This document shows, piece by piece, positions 21,925 through 28,155 of a stretch of DNA of 28,155 nt. The stretch spans positions 1 to 28,155 of the forward strand of contig CAJMPK010000006.1 in the NCBI GenBank assembly GCA_905215205.1, read 5' to 3'. Position numbers and translations under genes: made by a program. The notes below the pieces were generated by a model. That model searched no databases, had not been told where the DNA came from, and saw only the letters and a program-made list of their open reading frames with translations. Positions within the stretch are counted from its first letter, which is position 1. Every line of letters starts with the position of its first letter. This stretch comes from an uncultured bacterium. Its GTDB lineage: Bacteria > Actinomycetota > Coriobacteriia > Coriobacteriales > Coriobacteriaceae.

Positions 21925-23430
21925 CTAATCGTTTGCTGTCTGGCCGTCGGATGCCGTGTCGGTGCCGTCGGTAGACTGGGGGTCGGTGCCGTCGGCAGAC
22001 TGGGCGTCGGTGCCGTCGGCAGTATCGGTGCCGTCGGCAGTATCGGTGCCGTCGGTACTCTCGCCGTCCTTGGAGTCTGTGGTCTCCTTCTTGGGAACGG
22101 TAATGGTCACACGCGCCACGCCCGATGTCTTGGTGTCGTAGCGAACCTTTTCGCCGTTCTTGGTGACCGTGACATCGGAGGGCTTGGACGTGGTGATCTC
22201 GATCGAGGACTCGGGCGTGTACTCCTGCTCAAAGGGACCGGTCGCCTGGGCGCCGTAGACCGATTTACCGTCGACCTTGACCTCAATCCAGGCGGTCTTA
22301 CCCTTGGCAACGGAGACCTTGACCTTGATGACCTCGTCCTCTTCCTTTTTTACCGTCGCCTTGGCGGTATCGGAATCGGCAGAATCCGTCGCATCGTCGG
22401 TGCCTTCACCCTCGTCAACGGATTCGGTCTTCTTGGAAGACTTCTTGGTCGTCGTCTTAGTGGCCGCGGGCGTCTCGGGCGTCGACTCGGGTGCAGAAGA
22501 GCCGCAGCCACGCAGGAGGACCACGATGAGCAAAATCAGCAAAAGTGCCACGGCACCGATGCCGGCGTAGATGATGCGCGGATCGAGTCCATTGTTCTGA
22601 GGAACACGTCCACCGCCGCGTCCGCAATTGGAGCCGCCACGGCCATTCCCCTGCGGCATGCGGCCGCGACCGCTATCGGGACGACCACGATAGCCGCCCT
22701 GACGCTGCGAGCCACGCTGGCCAGAACGCGGCGCAAGCTCACCACGGTTCTGATAACCGCGCTGGCCAGAGCGAGGCGCCGAAGAGCGCTGCCCGTAAGG
22801 CTGCGATTGCGAACGCAGACGCGGCGTCACCTGCGTGGTATCGGCGTCGGCATATCCACCGCGGGAACGCGCGGCAGAAACTCCGCGATAGCTGCGACCG
22901 GAGTAGCCACCGTCGCCGTAACCGGCGCGGGGATCGCGACTCAACCCGCGAGCGGCGGGAAGCGCACGGTCATCCGGCATGGGCGTACTGCGAAAGCGAT
23001 CTCGCTGAGAACGAATCTCCTCGCTGGAGCCCGTCTCGGTGATATAGCCCGCCTGCGGAGGACGCTGGCCGTACCGCGTCGAGCGACCGCCCTGAACCAT
23101 CAGAAAGCGTCCGTTATCGACCGACGAACGCGAGTTGACGTAGCCGGCAGCATCCTGAAAACGACCGCCCTGCTGCGAGGTCTCGCGTTCATATGCCATG
23201 AGGTCATCAAAATAGGCATTGACGACCTCGCGCGGGTTAAGCCCCAAAAAGCGAGCATAGCTCGAAATCATGCCCTGCGCATAGCCACGCGGGGGCATCG
23301 ATGCAAAGTTACCGGTCTCGAAAAACTCGATGATCTGCGGTCTGATTTTGATGGTGTTGGCGACCTGCTGGATGGAAAGGCCCATCCGGCGACGTTGCTC
23401 GAGCAGCATGTCACCAAAGCGTGCAGCCAT
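21925..23430 (-). CDS. RodZ-like membrane protein with Arg/Gly-rich linker and DGTD repeat tail
   Basis: The 501-residue product has an N-terminal XRE/RodZ-type helix-turn-helix (about 4-75: FGDMLLEQRRRMGLSIQQVA, YAQGMISSYARFLGL). A very long Arg/Gly/Ser/Gln-rich cytoplasmic linker covers about 85-280 and includes APRSGQRG twice. One membrane segment lies at about 287-307, then a Thr/Lys and acidic stalk, and an external domain at about 362-447 resembling DUF4115. The tail is a DGTD-rich repeat (about 459-490). RodZ links MreB to the wall; no mreB is here. The Arg/Gly linker is unusual. Its ATG overlaps the ftsK stop (TGATG). Confidence 0.82.
   Translation of the reverse strand: MAARFGDMLLEQRRRMGLSIQQVANTIKIRPQIIEFFETGNFASMPPRGYAQGMISSYARFLGLNPREVVNAYFDDLMAYERETSQQGGRFQDAAGYVNSRSSVDNGRFLMVQGGRSTRYGQRPPQAGYITETGSSEEIRSQRDRFRSTPMPDDRALPAARGLSRDPRAGYGDGGYSGRSYRGVSAARSRGGYADADTTQVTPRLRSQSQPYGQRSSAPRSGQRGYQNRGELAPRSGQRGSQRQGGYRGRPDSGRGRMPQGNGRGGSNCGRGGGRVPQNNGLDPRIIYAGIGAVALLLILLIVVLLRGCGSSAPESTPETPAATKTTTKKSSKKTESVDEGEGTDDATDSADSDTAKATVKKEEDEVIKVKVSVAKGKTAWIEVKVDGKSVYGAQATGPFEQEYTPESSIEITTSKPSDVTVTKNGEKVRYDTKTSGVARVTITVPKKETTDSKDGESTDGTDTADGTDTADGTDAQSADGTDPQSTDGTDTASDGQTAND
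21959..22058. repeat. Minisatellite coding the DGTD-rich tail of the RodZ-like protein
   Basis: Five tandem units begin with TCGGTGCCGTCGG: two of 24 bases (21959-21982, 21983-22006), two of 18 bases (22007-22024, 22025-22042), and a final partial one. All unit lengths are multiples of three, so copy-number change would alter tail length without a frameshift. Confidence 0.85.
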
Positions 23431-26207
23431 CAGAATCCTCCAAACTCACGATCTTCACGTGCCATCTCGGCGTCGACAGACTCCAGCGCGGCGAGCCCCT
23501 CCTCGTCCAGCAGGACCTCGCGCGGCTTGGAACCGTCGGGCGGACCGACGACACCTTTTTCTTCCAGCATGTCCATAATACGCCCGGCGCGCGCATAGCC
23601 AACCTTGAGGCGGCGTTGCAGGCCAGATGTGGAGCCCAGCTGCGATTCCACCACAATATGGGCGGCTTCCCAGATAAGCGGGTCGTCATCTTGCGGCTCG
23701 GCAACGCCCGTGCGAACAATGCCGCCACCAGCCATGGACATGGAGGCGGGCGCCACGGCAGACAGAATCTCCTCGTGATAGTCGGGCTCGCTTTGCGACT
23801 TAACGAACTCGACGATCTCGTTGATCTCGTCGTCCGAGACAAAACAACCCTGGATACGACGGGGCTTGCCCCAGTCGACCTTGGAGAACAGCATGTCGCC
23901 CAAACCAGTGAGCTTTTCGGCGCCCATCTGGTCGATAATGACGCGGGAATCGATGCCCGTAGCCACGTTAAAGGCGATACGGTTGGTAATGTTGGCCTTA
24001 ATAAGGCCCGTCACCACGTTGGAGCTGGGGCGCTGCGTAGCCACGATAAGGTGGATACCGGCGGCACGGCCCAGCTGGGCGATACGGACGATCGAGGCCT
24101 CGACATCCTTGCCGGCGACCATCATCAGGTCCGAAAGCTCGTCGATGATGATGACCAGATAGGGCATCTTTTGCGGCGGGTTATCGTAATGCTCAAACTC
24201 GCCGGCGGACTGCTTTTCGTTATACGTCGAGATCTTGCGAACGTTGAGGCGCTCGAAGACCTTCAGACGACGCTCCATCTCGGACACGGCCCACTGCAGC
24301 GCACTGGCCGCCTGCTTGGGCTCGGTCACCACGGGCACGTAGAGATGCGGCAGACCGTTATAGCCCGCAAGCTCGACGCGCTTGGGGTCGACCATGATCA
24401 GGCGAACGTCCTCGGGAAGGGCGCGCATGAGCAGGGTCGTGATGATGGAGTTGATCATAACCGACTTACCCGAACCGGTGGTACCGGCGATTAGCAGGTG
24501 GGGCATCTTGGCGAGGTCGGCGACAACCGGTGTGCCCTCGGCATCGCGACCGATGGCAAGCTCGAGCGGACCGCCTTTCACATAGGGAAGCACGTCGCCC
24601 AGATTGACGTTCTGACGCTTGCGATTGGGAATCTCGATACCAACGAGCGAGGTGCCGGGGATCGGCGCGAAGATGCGCACCGACTGGGCGGCAAGCGAAA
24701 GCGCGATATCGTCCTCGAGGCTCGAGATCTTGCTCACGCGCTCACCCTCACCGGGCTGCAGCTTAAAGGTCGTGACCGTGGGGCCGGCAATCCAGCCGAC
24801 GACGCGAGCGCTACGGCCAAACTCAAGCAAGGTGGACTGCAACGACTCGGCAGTCTGTTCCAGCTCCTTATCAGAAGACGCTGAAGACGCCGACTGCGGA
24901 TTGGCGTGCAGGATTTCAAGCGGCGGGAGTTTGAGGCCGTCTTCTTGTTCGCCCTCGACATCGGCAGCTGTGCCATCCGCTCCCCCATCACCGGCCGCAA
25001 CAGGAGCAGCGGAAGCCGTAGAGCTGGAGGTATCGGCAACCTTGGGATGCTTCAGGAAATCGGGGATCTGCGGAGCTGCCGAAACGGGATTCACGGCAAA
25101 CGGCGGTTGGGACTCGTCAGCCTTGTCCAGGTCGTCTTCCATCGAAAACTGTCCGGTGACTTGTCCTGCCTTGGCACGGCGACGCGGCAGCAAGGTTGTC
25201 TTGGCGGTCTCGAGCGGAGTCTCATCGTCCTCGTCATCGCCCTCGGTGAGTTCGATTTCGCTATCGGACCAAGACGGGTCGGGCTCGCTCGTGTTGAGCT
25301 TGGGCGCGGCCTTGCCCTTCTTGGCATGGCGACGAGGCAGCAGCGTGGTCTTGGCTCGCTCGGCCTCCACGGCCTCGGAAACGTCGACAAACGGGTCATC
25401 GTCCTCGTCGTCATCTAAAACAGGATCAACATCGCCACCCATGACCGCGGTCACGGCGGCGTCAGTTCCCTTCTGGCGCAGAATGCTCAGGTGCGGACGG
25501 GCAACGCCAGGAACCGACAGGGCCTCTTCATCGCCCCACGGGCTCGCATTGACATCGGCACGACGGCGCTCGGCAAAATCGGCGGCGCGATCGCGTGCGG
25601 AGCGCAAAACGCCGCCCACCGAAAAGCCGATAATGACCAGGCCAACGACGACAAGCCCCAGCAAGACAACCATGGCAATAGGTTTACCCAGGGCGTTTTG
25701 CAGGGTACTTGCGATAAAGGCGCCAATGTAGCCGCCCGACGCGGAAAGGTTCTGCGGCGTAAACATGAGGTCGCACGAGTCGGTCGTACCCGGCACCATC
25801 AGCGACAGGATGGAAACAATGGCCACAAAGACCACGGCACCGCCCGCAACCGAGCGAATGTTGAGCGGCGAGTCCTCACCCAAAAAGAGCGTGGCGGCAA
25901 ACAGCAAGATGACGATCGGCAGCACGTAGGCGCCCAGGCCAAAGCCAAGATGGTAGAAACCGGCAACCGCAGCTGTCACGGGTGCCGTTGCCGGCGAAAT
26001 CACGGCAATGAAGGACGCAATCGCCAAAACGGCAATGACCACGCCGGCGATATCGCGATTGGCCGAAGGCTCGACCAGGGGTTCGAACTCATCGAACTCG
26101 GACTCGTGGCCCTTATTGGCACGAAGATGGGAACCGGCACCCTTAGCAGATGCCGGTTGGTTGTTGGCCTTATTGCCTTTGGCGTTTTGTGCAGATCCGC
26201 GCGCCAA
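23430..26207 (-). CDS. ftsK: DNA translocase FtsK/SpoIIIE
   Basis: The septum-located DNA pump has 925 residues. Four membrane segments lie within about 52-198. A long acidic low-complexity linker follows, about 220-440. The motor has Walker A GTTGSGKS (575-582), Walker B YLVIIIDELSDLMM and the KMPHLLIAG lead-in. The C-terminal gamma winged helix (VVESQLGSTSGLQRRLKVGYARAGRIMDMLEE) reads KOPS-type sites. The linker carries AKTTLLPRR.AK twice, at 285-296 and 335-346. The start is TTG 26205-26207, supported by GGAGGT 5 bases upstream inside the rnj end, one base past the rnj stop. The product helps resolve chromosomes at division. Confidence 0.95.
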   Translation of the reverse strand: MARGSAQNAKGNKANNQPASAKGAGSHLRANKGHESEFDEFEPLVEPSANRDIAGVVIAVLAIASFIAVISPATAPVTAAVAGFYHLGFGLGAYVLPIVILLFAATLFLGEDSPLNIRSVAGGAVVFVAIVSILSLMVPGTTDSCDLMFTPQNLSASGGYIGAFIASTLQNALGKPIAMVVLLGLVVVGLVIIGFSVGGVLRSARDRAADFAERRRADVNASPWGDEEALSVPGVARPHLSILRQKGTDAAVTAVMGGDVDPVLDDDEDDDPFVDVSEAVEAERAKTTLLPRRHAKKGKAAPKLNTSEPDPSWSDSEIELTEGDDEDDETPLETAKTTLLPRRRAKAGQVTGQFSMEDDLDKADESQPPFAVNPVSAAPQIPDFLKHPKVADTSSSTASAAPVAAGDGGADGTAADVEGEQEDGLKLPPLEILHANPQSASSASSDKELEQTAESLQSTLLEFGRSARVVGWIAGPTVTTFKLQPGEGERVSKISSLEDDIALSLAAQSVRIFAPIPGTSLVGIEIPNRKRQNVNLGDVLPYVKGGPLELAIGRDAEGTPVVADLAKMPHLLIAGTTGSGKSVMINSIITTLLMRALPEDVRLIMVDPKRVELAGYNGLPHLYVPVVTEPKQAASALQWAVSEMERRLKVFERLNVRKISTYNEKQSAGEFEHYDNPPQKMPYLVIIIDELSDLMMVAGKDVEASIVRIAQLGRAAGIHLIVATQRPSSNVVTGLIKANITNRIAFNVATGIDSRVIIDQMGAEKLTGLGDMLFSKVDWGKPRRIQGCFVSDDEINEIVEFVKSQSEPDYHEEILSAVAPASMSMAGGGIVRTGVAEPQDDDPLIWEAAHIVVESQLGSTSGLQRRLKVGYARAGRIMDMLEEKGVVGPPDGSKPREVLLDEEGLAALESVDAEMAREDREFGGF

Positions 26208-26208
26208 A

Positions 26209-27879
26209 CTAAACCTCCATGACGACCGGGATGATCATCGGACGGGTGCGCGTACGACTCCAGATAAAGTTGGAGAGCGAATCGCGCACGGCCTTGCGAA
26301 TGGCATCGGAGCCACTGCTGGTAAAGCTAAACTTGCCCTTCTCGATCGTCTTCATGATGGCTGCAGAGGCATCCTCGGAGAACTGGTCGTCGATGGCAAA
26401 CGAAACACCGCGGCCCGAGAACTCGATAGCCTCGATCTTTTTGTGCTTGAGAGAGACGATGGCAACGGCTGTGACCATACCGTCATTGGCGAGCTTTTGG
26501 CGATCGCGCAGGACGATGGGATCGGTGTCGCCGATGCGCAGACCGTCGACATAGACGACGCCAGACTCGACGGGCGTACCGCGCTTGACGATACCGCCGC
26601 GCATCTCAAGCGTATCGCCGTTGTCGAGAATAAAGATATGATCATCCTTGATGCCCATCCTACGGGCAAGCTGGGCATGGGCGCGCAGGTGCACGGCCTC
26701 GCCGTGAACCGGCATAAAGTAGGTGGGCTTGGCCATGGCCATCAGGAGCTTGAGCTCCTCCTGGCTGCCGTGACCCGAGACGTGGACGAGGGCGCGGGAC
26801 TTATCCCACACGTCGCAGCCAAGTTTGGCCAGGCTGTTAACAACCTGCTGCACGGCCTTCTCGTTGCCAGGAACGGGCGTAGCGGACAGAATGACGGTAT
26901 CGCCCTCGTGAATGGAGAGCGTCTTGTGCTCGCCGTTGGCCATGCGGGACAGGGCCGACAGCGGCTCGCCCTGCGAACCGGTGCACATGACGACGATCTT
27001 GTCGTCGGGCAGGTTATCAATATCGAAGGCATCGATGATATCGGCATCGTCGATGTTGAGGTAGCCCAGCTCACGCGCCACGCGGGTGTTGGTAAGCATG
27101 GAACGTCCGGTCACGACGACCTTGCGGCCGCACTTGCGAGCGGCGTCGCAGATCTGCTGCAGGCGATGGATGTGGCTCGAGAACGACGCGACGAACACGC
27201 GGCCCGGGGCGTTCTTGATGGCGTGCAGCAGGTTGGGGCCGACTTCGGCCTCGGACTTGGTAAAGCCCGGAACCGTGGCGTTGGTGGAGTCGGACAGCAG
27301 CAGGTCGATGCCCTGTTTGGCAAAGCGGCTGATAGCGGCATAGTCGGGCGTGACGCCGTCGATGGGCGTCTGGTCGAGCTTAAAGTCGCCCGTGTGCATA
27401 ACGGTGCCTTGGTTGGTGCGAATGAACACGCCCAAAGCACCCGGAATGGAGTGCGTCATCGAGAAGAAATCAAGCGAGATGCCACCCAGATTGACGTGGC
27501 TTCCGCCCTTGACCTCGCGGAACTTGGGCGCGCGGATGCGGAACTCGGAGAGCTTGCCTTCGATAAAACCGAGCGTCAGCTTGCTCGAGAAGATGGGCAC
27601 CTTATTGTTGAGGTCCTGCAGCAGATACGGAAGCGAACCGGTGTGGTCCTCGTGGCCGTGAGTGACGACGATGCCGCGGAGCTTCTCCTCGTTCTCCAGA
27701 ACATAGGTATAGTCGGGAAGCACCAGGTCGATACCGGGCTGGGAATCGTCGGGGAACATGAGGCCGGCGTCAACGAGCACCATGTCGTCGCCGCACTCGA
27801 AGACCGTCATGTTCTTGCCGATGCCGTCAAGGCCGCCGAGCGGAATGATCTTCAAGGGAGATGATTTTTTAGCTGCCAT
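26209..27879 (-). CDS. rnj: Ribonuclease J
   Basis: This metallo-beta-lactamase/beta-CASP ribonuclease has 5'-to-3' exo- and endonuclease activity in mRNA decay and rRNA maturation. The 556-residue product has the metal motif HGHEDH (74-79), the beginning IIPLGGLDGIGKNM typical of RNase J, the beta-CASP region with DSTNAT and HVSGHGSQEELKLL, and a C-terminal oligomerisation domain. Length matches the family. The ATG at 27877-27879 is preceded at some distance by AAAGGAAA. Together with rny the genome encodes both major Gram-positive mRNA-decay nucleases. ftsK follows after one base, as in other actinobacteria. Confidence 0.96.
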   Translation of the reverse strand: MAAKKSSPLKIIPLGGLDGIGKNMTVFECGDDMVLVDAGLMFPDDSQPGIDLVLPDYTYVLENEEKLRGIVVTHGHEDHTGSLPYLLQDLNNKVPIFSSKLTLGFIEGKLSEFRIRAPKFREVKGGSHVNLGGISLDFFSMTHSIPGALGVFIRTNQGTVMHTGDFKLDQTPIDGVTPDYAAISRFAKQGIDLLLSDSTNATVPGFTKSEAEVGPNLLHAIKNAPGRVFVASFSSHIHRLQQICDAARKCGRKVVVTGRSMLTNTRVARELGYLNIDDADIIDAFDIDNLPDDKIVVMCTGSQGEPLSALSRMANGEHKTLSIHEGDTVILSATPVPGNEKAVQQVVNSLAKLGCDVWDKSRALVHVSGHGSQEELKLLMAMAKPTYFMPVHGEAVHLRAHAQLARRMGIKDDHIFILDNGDTLEMRGGIVKRGTPVESGVVYVDGLRIGDTDPIVLRDRQKLANDGMVTAVAIVSLKHKKIEAIEFSGRGVSFAIDDQFSEDASAAIMKTIEKGKFSFTSSGSDAIRKAVRDSLSNFIWSRTRTRPMIIPVVMEV

Positions 27880-28124
27880 AGGTTAGTGTGGTTTCCTTTC
27901 TTCGAAACGGGTCTGGAACAACCGACGGGGCGCTTCTGGCAAACCGACCGCCGGGAACGTACAAACATGCATCACAGAGTCGATGCAATAACCAAAATAT
28001 GATACCCATTTGCACAACAACAGACCACCCATGCATCAAAGCCCCATCTGAACCGGTCTATCCCGCCGGTTTCCCGTGGGGCGGGCACTGATGAAGTTTC
28101 CTGCTCTACAGTCCTGCTCACGAC
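27880..28124 (-). promoter_or_regulatory. rnj leader and promoter region with predicted RNA structure
   Basis: This 245-base region upstream of rnj contains a nested stem: GCCCCA (28041-28046) with TGGGGC (28077-28082) outside and AACCGG (28051-28056) with CCGGTT (28066-28071) inside. CATGCATCA occurs twice, at 27966-27974 and 28030-28038. An AT-rich stretch around 28000-28012 could hold the -10. I could not match it to a known riboswitch class. Confidence 0.35.
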
Positions 28125-28147
28125 GGAGGCCACATTAAGTGGCCTCC
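28125..28147. terminator. Terminator-like hairpin at the right edge
   Basis: GGAGGCCAC (28125-28133) and GTGGCCTCC (28139-28147) form a perfect 9-bp stem with a 5-base loop. It probably ends the gene lying to the right (often dapA at this place in actinobacteria), which is outside the window. Confidence 0.65.
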
Positions 28148-28155
28148 TGTTCGTG

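Noticed and set aside
21959..22058. Regularly repeated DNA considered as a CRISPR array
   Set aside because: Units of 18-24 bases are contiguous with no unique spacers, and they code for a protein tail in frame.
21796..23598. Plus-strand open frame of 600 codons with GAVG repeats
   Set aside because: Antisense to the RodZ-like gene; the repeats are the minisatellite read backwards.
26075..26110. GGTTCGAACTC, resembling a tRNA T-loop
   Set aside because: It lies inside the ftsK coding sequence, with no acceptor or anticodon stem around it.
26008..27864. Plus-strand open frame of 618 codons
   Set aside because: Antisense shadow of rnj and the ftsK 5' end; no recognisable domain or start signal.

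Overview
This window looks like a chromosomal core segment of a GC-rich Gram-positive bacterium of the Actinomycetota, most likely class Coriobacteriia (Collinsella or a close relative). The placement is inferred from gene order and protein style, not from a database match. Two ancestral gene orders are merged. One is the actinobacterial series rnj-ftsK-rimO-pgsA-cinA-recA-recX-miaB-miaA-hflX-lexA-nrdR. The other is the Firmicutes-like rny-spoVS-miaB neighbourhood. I see no integrase, transposase, CRISPR array, tRNA or rRNA gene.

Layout. 1-3148 (+): the 3' end of an unrecognised gene, apt, a secreted NlpC/P60 peptidoglycan hydrolase, a terminator, and a DegV-family lipid-binding protein with its own promoter and an inverted-repeat operator candidate. 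3222-4987 (-): a DUF1836/MerR-like regulator and thioredoxin reductase. 5105-6406 (+): an MGDG-synthase/UgtP-like glycolipid glycosyltransferase. 6407-6859: the only long gene-free stretch. It holds two full copies and one remnant of a roughly 100-bp palindromic element plus a separate long hairpin. 6860-8252 (-): nrdR-dut and a membrane-anchored LysM protein. 8416-9764 (+): lexA followed by an overlapping membrane acyltransferase gene. From 9749 to the right end everything is on the minus strand. Reading leftwards, one series is rnj, ftsK, rodZ-like, yajQ, rimO, pgsA and cinA, closed by a terminator. Next come recA-recX, then rny, a GHKL ATPase gene, spoVS, miaB, miaA and hflX.

How the genes work together. 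The clearest regulatory circuit is SOS. LexA boxes of the form GAAC-N4-GTTC lie between lexA and the divergent LysM gene (two perfect, one near-perfect), and a perfect box sits inside the recA promoter. The LysM protein has the architecture and position of YneA and of Rv2719c/ChiZ-type SOS-linked LysM proteins, so it is a likely SOS division inhibitor. RNase J and RNase Y supply RNA turnover. MiaA, MiaB, RimO and HflX act on tRNA or the ribosome. FtsK, the RodZ-like protein, PgsA, the NlpC/P60 protein and the glycosyltransferase act at the envelope or septum. Dut and NrdR control dUTP and deoxynucleotide supply.

The least explained items are four. They are the palindromic elements at 6417-6830, whose arms differ between copies yet remain self-complementary. 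There is a MutL-like GHKL ATPase embedded between rny and spoVS. A perfect palindrome encloses the nrdR start. The acyltransferase gene is coupled to lexA.
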